The notes below the pieces were generated by a model that made no database searches, was not told where the DNA came from, and saw nothing but the letters and a program-made list of their open reading frames with translations. A stretch of DNA of 6,638 nt from an uncultured Ignavibacteria bacterium. Its GTDB lineage: Bacteria; Bacteroidota; Ignavibacteria; Kapaibacteriales; UBA961. Shown one piece after another: positions 1-6,178 of the stretch (position 1 is the stretch's first letter; every line of letters starts with the position of its first letter). The translations under genes were made by a program, and so were the position numbers. The stretch lies in contig CALMMI010000502.1 of NCBI GenBank assembly GCA_937868245.1, positions 1 to 6,638 on the forward strand, written 5' to 3'.

Positions 1-560
1 GGTTTTATTTTTCAACAATCAATTCATTTGTCTATTTCGGTGCTGCGATTTTGTTGGTATCTGTTGGTTTTAGAAGGATTTACGAGGACTTACCCGATTT
101 TATCGTTATCGGGAGCGTGATTTTTGAAGCAATCATGCTTATGTTCATGTTTGTTGTGATGTTCTTCTCCCCTACCGACGATGGGGAATCGGAAATTTCA
201 GCAGAAACAACAGCAGTTACCGAACTCATCCGAGAAGTTGGAGAGATTGCCCGTGATTATGCGGCAATATCCGTCCGCTTGGAGTTCATCGGTGATTCAC
301 TCGAAAATGTGTCAACACGTCAGGAAGCACTTATCACTTCATCATCCGAGGCGGTAAAGATTGCATCGATGGCAGTTGCCCCCAATCCCCAGCTTATTGA
401 TTCTATGAGGGAAACCACTGCAGCACTTAATGATTTCACACAAGCACTGCGAACACTAACCTCCTCTGCCGAAATGCTTAAACGTGAAGAAATAGAACTG
501 GCTGTACGCCGTGAAGTAGAATTAATGCTCTCCCAAAATGTGACGAAACGTACATCATGA
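1..560 (+). CDS. gldL: GldL-like T9SS/gliding motor inner-membrane protein (5' end outside window)
   Basis: The reading frame is open from base 3 to the TGA at 558-560, so the gene starts just before the window; the TTG at 51 lies inside the first membrane segment and is not the start. Two hydrophobic helices are visible: one containing FGAAILLVSVGF (about nt 36-71), then a short charged loop RRIYEDLPD, then FIVIGSVIFEAIMLMFMFVVMFF (about nt 99-167). A glutamate inside the second helix (codon 126-128) matches the membrane glutamate known to be essential in GldL. The remaining ~125 residues are polar, helical and coiled-coil-like, as expected of the cytoplasmic tail of GldL. Known role: pentameric GldL surrounds a GldM dimer and uses proton flow to power type IX secretion and gliding. 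Identification rests on topology, the buried glutamate and the adjacent gldM; overall similarity to characterised GldL is modest. Confidence 0.8.
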   Translation, partial: FYFSTINSFVYFGAAILLVSVGFRRIYEDLPDFIVIGSVIFEAIMLMFMFVVMFFSPTDDGESEISAETTAVTELIREVGEIARDYAAISVRLEFIGDSLENVSTRQEALITSSSEAVKIASMAVAPNPQLIDSMRETTAALNDFTQALRTLTSSAEMLKREEIELAVRREVELMLSQNVTKRTS

Positions 561-2089
561 AACGCGCCACGCCGAAACGCCGACGTACCATAGAGATTTA
601 TTTCGTTCTCTATATTGCTGCGCTTGTGATGCTCCTTCCGAGTAAAAACACAAACAATTCTCATACCGCTACCAAGTTGTGGGATGATTTGTTCAAACAA
701 TCCTTTACCCTGCATCCCGAAAAATCAGTTCTCAATTGCAGGCTGATTGCCGATTCTACAGGAAACCGCATAGTGTCGTTAGATTCATCAAACCTGATTA
801 TTTATTCAGGGAATGTTAAAGACGTACAGTATGAATTCACAGTAGAAGACCAGTCTTTACGTCAAAAATTGACGTTGGTATCCAATCAACCTCCCATTAG
901 CCGATCATTCCTATTGTTCCCTTCTAGCGAACAAAACGGTATAGAATTCAGGTGGCATCCACCGGAACATAACAGAATGAACCGAAGTTTCGTTGTCCAT
1001 GTAAAGGCTACAGCATCACCTCAGCCTCTTTTACCAAACGACAGTATCCAACGGATGATTGATGCAGCGGGAGCAAGAATTACTGCCGAAGCACAATTTA
1101 GCGTGAATATTATATTTGAAAACAGCGGTGCGTTTTCATCGCAACCGATTGCATCCTTACCCGGGTTCAGGGAAGTTCCTGCGAACGGTCTGTCTCAAAC
1201 ACCTAATAATGGAAATGTACAGCCAGTATTTTCAGGAAAACTTGGTGAATTCTCGCTTAAACCGCAACAATCAACCGTAAAATCCCTTGCCTATCAGCAA
1301 TGGACAAACAGTGTTTTTCTATCGGGTATTTCACGAAGTGAGTTAAACCTACCTTCAATTAGAATTGAACCGGCAAAATCCAATGGGGGTACGGCATCAA
1401 TCAGCGAAATGCGTGAAAATGAAATTGTACTCGCAGGTACAAGCCCCGATGCAGGAACAATGAAAGTAATCATTACGGCAGAACGAATCGCAGACAAAAA
1501 AGAGGTGACAGTAGATTTTACAATTCAGCCCCAGCAGATTCAAGCTCCTGATATCGAAAGAACTATGTATCCGGGAATAACGTATTTCATTTTACCCAAA
1601 CTCCCCATCCTTACAAATACCGAAGTTCGAGCACTTCTACGTGACGGAAAGACAGAGCGAGTATCTTCACAAGGTGAGCAATTTACGTTTACTCCTGATA
1701 TATCGGATACACAGAAAATACTTACATTCGAACGTAAGGTAGGTTCTAATTTAGTTGGACAATCTATCGCAATTCATGTTGTGCCATTTCCTCCACCTGA
1801 AATATTAATTGATCAAATAACCTATCAGGGTGGTGTTGTACTTGTGCGGACACGTTCTTACGGTTACAACAATCTAAAGGCTAACGATACACGTTTAGAA
1901 GTGGTTGACGGAAATGCAGCTGCCCCCAAAGATATGCGCGGCAACCGGCAAACGGATAATAAAACACTTGCTATCATCCAAACGTTTAAGATTGTCCCCG
2001 CTACTACTAATAAGCCGTTTAAGTTTAGAATCCGAGCTGTGGATGAACGGGGAAAGAGTTCGGCTGTAAAGGAAATAACAGGTGAATAG
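557..2089 (+). CDS. gldM: GldM-like T9SS/gliding motor protein with large periplasmic domain
   Basis: 510 residues, close to the ~515 of known GldM. The N-terminus has a basic cluster (TPKRRR, residues 5-10) followed by one membrane helix (about residues 12-28, EIYFVLYIAALVMLLP). This corresponds to the TPRQK...MYLVFIAMLAL start of Flavobacterium GldM, whose arginine pairs with the GldL membrane glutamate. The rest should be periplasmic; it is beta-rich, with repeated Ig-like strand patterns and proline-rich linkers (for example PFPPPEI near residue 415), consistent with the D1-D4 rod of GldM that reaches towards GldN/GldK. The ATG overlaps the gldL TGA as ATGA, which implies translational coupling and supports this start; there is no strong ribosome binding site. 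A glutamate (E13) sits at the start of the membrane helix. The next gene is not gldN, which usually follows. The family call is by architecture and neighbour; the periplasmic part is divergent. Confidence 0.78.
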   Translation: MKRATPKRRRTIEIYFVLYIAALVMLLPSKNTNNSHTATKLWDDLFKQSFTLHPEKSVLNCRLIADSTGNRIVSLDSSNLIIYSGNVKDVQYEFTVEDQSLRQKLTLVSNQPPISRSFLLFPSSEQNGIEFRWHPPEHNRMNRSFVVHVKATASPQPLLPNDSIQRMIDAAGARITAEAQFSVNIIFENSGAFSSQPIASLPGFREVPANGLSQTPNNGNVQPVFSGKLGEFSLKPQQSTVKSLAYQQWTNSVFLSGISRSELNLPSIRIEPAKSNGGTASISEMRENEIVLAGTSPDAGTMKVIITAERIADKKEVTVDFTIQPQQIQAPDIERTMYPGITYFILPKLPILTNTEVRALLRDGKTERVSSQGEQFTFTPDISDTQKILTFERKVGSNLVGQSIAIHVVPFPPPEILIDQITYQGGVVLVRTRSYGYNNLKANDTRLEVVDGNAAAPKDMRGNRQTDNKTLAIIQTFKIVPATTNKPFKFRIRAVDERGKSSAVKEITGE

Positions 2090-2149
2090 AGATGTATGAG
2101 GACAATAATAAATAACCATTAGTTTTTATTTTTATTTAGTAATTGTATA

Positions 2150-2175
2150 GTTCCGTAGGAACGTAATGTTGGTAG
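2150..2175 (+). repeat. Hairpin-tailed intergenic repeat, copy a
   Basis: The copy consists of a small perfect hairpin (GTTCC, loop GTA, GGAAC) followed by a tail GTAATGTTGGTAG. It is the first of four related copies in the gene-free stretch 2090-2419, in the same orientation as copy b and opposite to copies c and d. It lies about 60 nt after the gldM stop. Confidence 0.65.
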
Positions 2176-2198
2176 GAACCGGCTTAGAATTAATCCAA

Positions 2199-2224
2199 GT
2201 TTCGTAGGAGCGTGATATTGGTTA
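2199..2224 (+). repeat. Hairpin-tailed intergenic repeat, copy b
   Basis: Same plan as copy a: a weaker hairpin (TTTC, loop GTA, GGAG, held by G-T pairs) followed by GTGATATTGGTTA. With the flanking AAA its tail forms a perfect 13-bp stem (2215-2227 with 2242-2254, 14-nt loop) with the tail of copy c, so b and c make one long imperfect hairpin covering about 2200-2270. Confidence 0.65.
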
Positions 2225-2244
2225 AAATATCATGCTTTATCTTT

Positions 2245-2271
2245 TAACCAATATGACATCCCTAACGGGAT
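2245..2271 (-). repeat. Hairpin-tailed intergenic repeat, copy c (inverted)
   Basis: Read on the minus strand it is ATCCCGTTAGGGAT followed by GTCATATTGGTTA. The hairpin ATCCC/GGGAT with a 4-nt loop replaces the GTTCC/GGAAC pairing of copy a, so pairing is kept although the bases differ. It pairs with copy b through a 13-bp stem. Confidence 0.7.
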
Positions 2272-2275
2272 TTTT
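2258..2275 (+). terminator. Possible weak terminator for gldLM inside repeat copy c
   Basis: ATCCC, loop TAAC, GGGAT runs straight into a five-T tract (2271-2275) on the plus strand. The stem is only 5 bp, but it forms the arm end of the larger b-c hairpin. It is the only terminator-like structure I see after gldM. Inference from structure only. Confidence 0.3.
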
Positions 2276-2295
2276 CTATAGGTTGATACAATCTT

Positions 2296-2322
2296 CTACC
2301 GATATGGCATCCCTAACGGGAT
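2296..2322 (-). repeat. Hairpin-tailed intergenic repeat, copy d (inverted)
   Basis: Minus-strand reading is ATCCCGTTAGGGAT followed by GCCATATCGGTAG. Its hairpin half is identical to that of copy c, and the tail matches the shared pattern (A-T-A-T-T/C-G-G-T). It is the last copy, 98 bases before the methyltransferase start. Confidence 0.7.
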
Positions 2323-2360
2323 TTAATGTAAGTAACCATAGCGGGAATTCCTAAATTTAA

Positions 2361-2389
2361 TTCATACTTGCGTAGTATCAGATTATAAC
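2361..2389 (+). promoter_or_regulatory. Possible promoter upstream of the methyltransferase
   Basis: TTCATA (2361-2366) and TATAAC (2384-2389) are separated by 17 bases and lie 31 bases before the ATG at 2420. They resemble a sigma-70 type pair, but the first box is poor, and Bacteroidota promoters use a different -7 consensus (TAnnTTTG), which is not seen here. Weak call. Confidence 0.2.
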
Positions 2390-2419
2390 TCATTACAAAG
2401 AAACACGCTAAAAGATAAA

Positions 2420-3100
2420 ATGCTCAAAAAAATGCTCAAAAAAATGCTTGAACAGGCATTTGATTTCTCTTACACCAAGAACAGACAAAATATTTCCCGT
2501 CAGTTGGAAATACGAGCTTTGGATAGCACTTGTAAATACATTGAAGATTCAATGAGCAGTGTAAAACCGGCTAAAAGTGCATTCGAAGTTATGGATGTAG
2601 CTTTGAATTGCGTAAAGCTAAACGGGCTTATCTGCGAGTTTGGGGTTTTTTCGGGTAAAAGTATCAATTATGTAGCCTCGAAGGTTACACAAACCGTGCA
2701 TGGTTTTGATTCTTTCGAAGGCTTACCGGAGTTTTGGCGGGACGGGTTTGATAAAGGTGCTTTTGAAGTAGCCGGCTTACCGAAAGTAAGCCCGAATGTA
2801 ACACTGCACAAAGGGTGGTTCGACGCTACTCTTCCTGAGTTTATCAAAAAAAACACGGAAATTATTTCGTTACTCCATGTTGACTGCGATTTATACTCAT
2901 CTACCAAAACGATATTTGACCTATTGGAAAACCAGATAACAAGCGGAACGGTAATTGTTTTTGACGAGTATTTTAACTATCCGTTCTGGCAACAGGGCGA
3001 GTATAAAGCTTTTCAGGAGTTTGTTCACTGTAAGGATTTACGGTATCGTTATTTAACGTATAATCTCTATAATGAGCAGGTAGCGGTGATTATTGAATAG
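2420..3100 (+). CDS. TylF/MycF-family SAM-dependent methyltransferase
   Basis: 226 residues. The class I methyltransferase core is clear: motif I EFGVFSGKS (residues 73-81) binds SAM; HGFDSFEGLPE (94-104) carries the acidic residue for the SAM ribose and is a hallmark of TylF-type enzymes; HVDCDLY (153-159) and FDEY (181-184) supply the acidic residues that hold Mg2+ in sugar O-methyltransferases such as MycF and NovP. The likely reaction is O-methylation of a hydroxyl on a sugar or other small substrate in the cytoplasm; the substrate cannot be told. Three in-frame ATGs (2420, 2432, 2444) come from a duplicated 12-base unit, so the exact start is uncertain; no clear ribosome binding site separates them. 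It ends with TAG. No sugar-biosynthesis genes flank it, and it is bounded on both sides by repeat-rich DNA, which suggests an accessory gene. The family is confident, the role unknown. Confidence 0.85.
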   Translation: MLKKMLKKMLEQAFDFSYTKNRQNISRQLEIRALDSTCKYIEDSMSSVKPAKSAFEVMDVALNCVKLNGLICEFGVFSGKSINYVASKVTQTVHGFDSFEGLPEFWRDGFDKGAFEVAGLPKVSPNVTLHKGWFDATLPEFIKKNTEIISLLHVDCDLYSSTKTIFDLLENQITSGTVIVFDEYFNYPFWQQGEYKAFQEFVHCKDLRYRYLTYNLYNEQVAVIIE

Positions 3101-3166
3101 AATGTCAGTTTTTGGTATTGCTAATAATTTATAGTCTGCATATAGATTTCTAGTACATTTGAGGTC

Positions 3167-3195
3167 AAGTCAGGTGCTACACCTGACTTTATTTA
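3167..3195 (+). terminator. Probable terminator for the methyltransferase transcript
   Basis: A 10-bp perfect stem with a 3-nt loop is followed by TTTATTTACTT on the plus strand, 67 bases after the methyltransferase stop. Stem quality is good; the T-tract is interrupted by A. It is the left end of the 148-bp element. Confidence 0.45.
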
Positions 3196-3275
3196 CTTGC
3201 TAAATATCGGTAATAACAGGTTGCATTCTTAATATAATTTCTATGTATAATGATATTGACGTTTTAAAGAAATTT

Positions 3276-3304
3276 TGTTAAAAGTCAGGTGTAGCACCTG
3301 ACTT
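3276..3304 (-). terminator. Possible terminator for the arginine operon transcript
   Basis: Mirror copy of the hairpin at 3167-3189, read on the minus strand, followed by a short T run (ACTTTTAAC). Transcripts arriving from argH meet it 213 bases after the argH stop. The T-tract is short, so this is weaker than its partner. Confidence 0.35.
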
Positions 3305-3362
3305 GACCTGAAAAGCCACAAACTGAGTAAGCCAATGACTTTAAAAATAATATGATTATGTT

Positions 3363-3464
3363 TGCCATTCTGAAGAAGTCTTCGACTGAAGAATCTCCGT
3401 TAGTATATTCGTCCAACAAGTTTCACGTTCTAACGGAGATTCTTCATTAACGTTCAGAATGACA
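3363..3464. repeat. 102-bp palindromic element, copy 1 (downstream of argH)
   Basis: The outer inverted repeat is TGCCATTCTGA / TCAGAATGACA (3363-3373 with 3454-3464, one mismatch). The inner inverted repeat is a perfect 17 bp (TGAAGAATCTCCGTTAG, 3387-3403 with 3430-3446) around a 26-nt loop. It begins 52 bases beyond the argH stop. It has the same total length and the same segment lengths (11-13-17-26-17-7-11) as copy 2 at 4965-5066. GTCATTCTGA-type palindromes like this are, from memory, frequent in intergenic DNA of FCB genomes. Confidence 0.8.
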
Positions 3465-3516
3465 AGCCAATTAAAAAGATGTCTTTTACAACGAAGCCTT
3501 ACTTATTAACAAAGCC

Positions 3517-4860
3517 CTATAAACTATTCTCAATCAAGGATTGAATAGCCTTTTCAAATTTCTCGGCAGCAAACTCACCAACCAATTGTTGCATCGATTT
3601 AGCAATTTTATCATTACAAAGATTGCCCATACTTCCCTCATGGGTATGATGAAGTTCGGTTGGGGCTATAAACGTCCCGTCAGCAATTTGCTTTCCTACT
3701 TTTCGATATGCCTCCCTAAACGGTAATCCAGCAAGTGTTTCACTGTTTACAGCCTCCACACTGAAAATTGGTGCGAACTTCTCATCTTTCAGAATATCCG
3801 GCGTAATTTCAACATGTTCGAGCATGAAGGTACAAATCTCCAAACACTGTTTTAACTCCGTAATTGCAGGAAATAGTATTTCCTTCGTAAGCTGCATTTC
3901 CCGGTGATACCCTGATGGAAGATTTATGGATAGCATCGCCAGTTCGTTGGGTAATGCTTGGATTCTGTTGCATTTCCCGCGAATCAGTTCAAATACATCC
4001 GGGTTTTTCTTGTGGGGCATAATGCTTGAGCCGGTTGTCAGTTCATCGGCAAAGCGGATAAAACCAAAATGCTGGTTCATGTACAAACAAACATCCATGC
4101 TGAATTTGGCGAGGGTAGCGGCAATCGAGCTGAGTGCCATTGCAAGAATCTTTTCTGTTTTCCCCCGTGTCATTTGGGCATACACCACATTATAGTTCAT
4201 ACCTGAGAACCCTAACAGTTCGGTTGTCATAGTCCTGTTAAGCGGGAATGACGAACCAAATCCCGCACCTGAACCTAATGGGTTTTTGTTAATCACATGA
4301 AATGCAGCAAGTAAGATTTCCATATCATCTACCAAACTTTCGGCATACGCACCAAACCACAAACCGAATGATGAAGGCATTGCAAGTTGAAGATGTGTAT
4401 AGCCGGGCATGAGCTTTTCTTTATGTGTTTCGCTCAGCAGTTGAAACTGATTAAACAGCTTTTCTACAAGCGAAACCATTTCAAGTGCTTCATTTCTCAA
4501 AAATAGTTTAATGTCCACTAGCACCTGGTCGTTTCGGGAGCGTCCGCTGTGGATTTTCTTTCCGTTTTCGCCAATACGCTCAGTGAGCATTGCCTCGATT
4601 TGGGAATGAATATCCTCTGCCCCGTCATCAATTTTAAAATTCCCTTCTTCAATTTCATGATAGATTGCGATAAGTTCACGTTTGATTTGCATGTATTCTT
4701 CTGCCGAAAGCAACCCGATAGATTCAAGCATTTGGGTATGTGCAAGTGAACCCAGAACATCCCATCTAGAAAGTTGTGTATCGAATTCCTGATCACGTCC
4801 AACGGTAAATGCTTCTACTAATTCCGAACTTTTAGATGCGTCTTTTTGCCAAATTTTCAT
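3517..4860 (-). CDS. argH: Argininosuccinate lyase
   Basis: 447 residues, within the usual 440-470 for the family. It cleaves argininosuccinate into arginine and fumarate, the last step of arginine synthesis; family members are cytosolic tetramers whose active sites are built from three subunits. Visible motifs: KKIHSGRSRNDQ (101-112), MPGYTHLQLA (151-160) with the conserved Thr-His pair, and the superfamily signature GSSIMPHKKNP (277-287) carrying the catalytic serine on its mobile loop. The start MKIWQK at 4860 is typical of FCB ArgH, and no upstream in-frame alternative is needed. The leader is A-rich (AAAATAAAAATAACAAAAAC) without a Shine-Dalgarno sequence. It ends in TAG. It lies downstream of argB and the M20 gene in the same direction but is separated from the latter by 253 bp holding a palindromic element, so it may have its own promoter. 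Confidence 0.97.
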   Translation of the reverse strand: MKIWQKDASKSSELVEAFTVGRDQEFDTQLSRWDVLGSLAHTQMLESIGLLSAEEYMQIKRELIAIYHEIEEGNFKIDDGAEDIHSQIEAMLTERIGENGKKIHSGRSRNDQVLVDIKLFLRNEALEMVSLVEKLFNQFQLLSETHKEKLMPGYTHLQLAMPSSFGLWFGAYAESLVDDMEILLAAFHVINKNPLGSGAGFGSSFPLNRTMTTELLGFSGMNYNVVYAQMTRGKTEKILAMALSSIAATLAKFSMDVCLYMNQHFGFIRFADELTTGSSIMPHKKNPDVFELIRGKCNRIQALPNELAMLSINLPSGYHREMQLTKEILFPAITELKQCLEICTFMLEHVEITPDILKDEKFAPIFSVEAVNSETLAGLPFREAYRKVGKQIADGTFIAPTELHHTHEGSMGNLCNDKIAKSMQQLVGEFAAEKFEKAIQSLIENSL

Positions 4861-4964
4861 TGTAATGTTTTTGTTATTTTTATTTTGAGGTCAACAAGTT
4901 CAGCAAGTATTTAGCACTTCGCCTGCCTGACGCAACTTTTTGAATTTAAAGAAGTACACATATT

Positions 4965-5066
4965 TGTCATTCTGATGGAGTCCTCGACTGAAGAATCTCC
5001 GTTAGAACGTGAAACCAGCAAGAAGAACGTGCTAACGGAGATTCTTCACTATCGTTCAGAATGACA
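4965..5066. repeat. 102-bp palindromic element, copy 2 (between argE and argH)
   Basis: The outer inverted repeat TGTCATTCTGA / TCAGAATGACA (4965-4975, 5056-5066) is perfect. The inner 17-bp inverted repeat (4989-5005 with 5032-5048) is identical to that of copy 1 at 3363-3464, with a 26-nt loop. It begins 47 bases beyond the stop of the M20 deacylase gene and fills most of the gene-free 4861-5113 stretch. The unpaired left segment ends in TCGACTGAAG in both copies. Confidence 0.8.
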
Positions 5067-5113
5067 ATCGTATTTAAGATGTCATGCAGTTCGTGAAACA
5101 TGTTAAATTACAA

Positions 5114-6178
5114 TCACACTATCTGCTCCAGCATCGCGCAATAAAGCTCTATCCCCTCTTTAATCTCATCTACATAGATAAATTCATCGGCAGTATGGGA
5201 ACGTGCGGAATCACCCGGTCCAATTTTGATTGATGTTACCGGGATTAACGCCTGATCACTCGATGTGGGTGAACCATACGTAGTTCGTCCGAGTTTCAAG
5301 CCCGCTTGTACTATCGGATGCTCCATTGAGATTGATGAAGAACGCGCACGCATTGAGCGGGGTGTTACAGTACTCTGCACATTCTGCCGTATGATTTCGA
5401 GTACTTCCTCATGTGTATATTTGTCAGTTATCCTCACATCTACTACGTAATAACATTTATCCGGCACAACATTGTGCTGTGTTCCCGCTTGAATCATCGT
5501 CACCGTCATTTTCACTTTTCCGAGATGCTCGGATACCCTATCAAATTGATAAGTACGGAACCAGTCAATATCCTTCATAGCAGCATACAGGGCATTTACA
5601 CCTTCTTCGCGGGCAGCATGACCGGACTTCCCGACTGCAACACAATCCAACACCATCAATCCCTTTTCAGCTACTGCAAGGTTCATGAGCGTTGGCTCAC
5701 CTACGATTGCAAAATCTATGTTCCCAAGCTCAGGATAAATCAGTTCGATTCCATTCAAACCCGATATTTCCTCCTCGGCTGTGGCAGCAATAATAAAATT
5801 ATACTGTAGATTCTCCCTCTCACAAAAGTAACAAAATGTTGCAAGCAGGGATACTAAGCAACCACCTGCATCATTGCTTCCCAAGCCATAGAGTTTACCA
5901 TCAATAATTTCAGGTAGAAACGGGTTGCGGGTATAGCCGCCGTTTGGTTTTACTGTATCATGATGTGAATTGAAGAGGATTGTCGGCAAATCGGGGCTAA
6001 AATGTTTATTCTTAGCCCACACATTATTCATGGTTCTATGGGTAGGAATATTCCTTTTTTGAAGAAATTCCTGAATTGCATCGGCAGTAAGATTTTCCTC
6101 CTTGCTGAACGAAGGAATGGAAATCAGCTTTTTTAGGAGTTCGAGAGCTTCCGAAAATAAAGTATTATGCAAGGACAA
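5114..6178 (-). CDS. argE: M20-family deacylase of arginine synthesis (ArgE-type)
   Basis: 354 residues. The metal site of M20 amidohydrolases looks intact: HxD in NSHHDTV (H72, D74), bridging D103 in GLGSND, the glutamate pair in TAEEEISG (135-137), E161 in VGEPT, and H328 in SARSHTADEF. SGHAA (185-189) lies in the dimerisation domain. The family removes an acyl group from amino acid derivatives using two zinc ions. Beside argB and argH the substrate is probably N-acetylornithine, or, as known in Bacteroides and Xanthomonas, an N-acylated citrulline; the sequence alone does not decide. The start is taken as TTG at 6178 because AGGA lies 7 bases upstream; a second TTG at 6172 is possible, and no ATG or GTG lies between the upstream in-frame stop (6203-6205) and these. 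The gene would overlap the last 14 bases of the argB frame if argB is read through its internal TAG. It ends in TGA. Confidence 0.88.
   Translation of the reverse strand: MSLHNTLFSEALELLKKLISIPSFSKEENLTADAIQEFLQKRNIPTHRTMNNVWAKNKHFSPDLPTILFNSHHDTVKPNGGYTRNPFLPEIIDGKLYGLGSNDAGGCLVSLLATFCYFCERENLQYNFIIAATAEEEISGLNGIELIYPELGNIDFAIVGEPTLMNLAVAEKGLMVLDCVAVGKSGHAAREEGVNALYAAMKDIDWFRTYQFDRVSEHLGKVKMTVTMIQAGTQHNVVPDKCYYVVDVRITDKYTHEEVLEIIRQNVQSTVTPRSMRARSSSISMEHPIVQAGLKLGRTTYGSPTSSDQALIPVTSIKIGPGDSARSHTADEFIYVDEIKEGIELYCAMLEQIV

Larger units (their letters stand above)
3162..3309. repeat. 148-bp element with 29-bp perfect terminal inverted repeats
   Basis: Bases 3162-3190 and 3281-3309 are exact reverse complements over 29 bp. 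Within each end lies a perfect hairpin: AAGTCAGGTG, 3-nt loop, CACCTGACTT (3167-3189 and 3282-3304). The 90-base interior is AT-rich and has no coding potential. It could be a MITE-like non-autonomous element or a paired REP-type unit; I see no clear target-site duplication. It occupies the first half of the gene-free stretch 3101-3516 between convergent genes. Confidence 0.8.

Noticed and set aside
51..560. TTG at 51 as the gldL start
   Set aside because: It falls inside the first membrane helix and the frame is open to base 3; the gene begins before the window.
320..715. 131-codon minus-strand open frame over the gldL-gldM junction
   Set aside because: Antisense to two well-supported coupled genes, and its composition looks like a shadow frame.
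2150..2322. CRISPR-like array of four short repeats
   Set aside because: Copies are irregularly spaced, diverged and in opposite orientations, with no uniform spacers and no cas genes.
4518..4802. 94-codon minus-strand frame within argH
   Set aside because: It is an alternative frame inside the conserved N-terminal part of argH, with no features of its own.
4915..4935. GCCTGCCTGACGC as an operator-like site upstream of argH
   Set aside because: Only a short imperfect repeat; it does not resemble an ARG box and has no second copy nearby.
3404..5031. Loop inversion between the two 102-bp palindromes
   Set aside because: AACGTGAAAC does appear in opposite orientation in the two loops, but the CARCAAG core sits in the same orientation at the same position. 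Loss of opposite arms from a symmetric ancestor explains both facts; a flip does not.
5411..5809. 132-codon plus-strand open frame
   Set aside because: It lies antisense within the deacylase gene, whose catalytic motifs are clear; the translation resembles no family I know.
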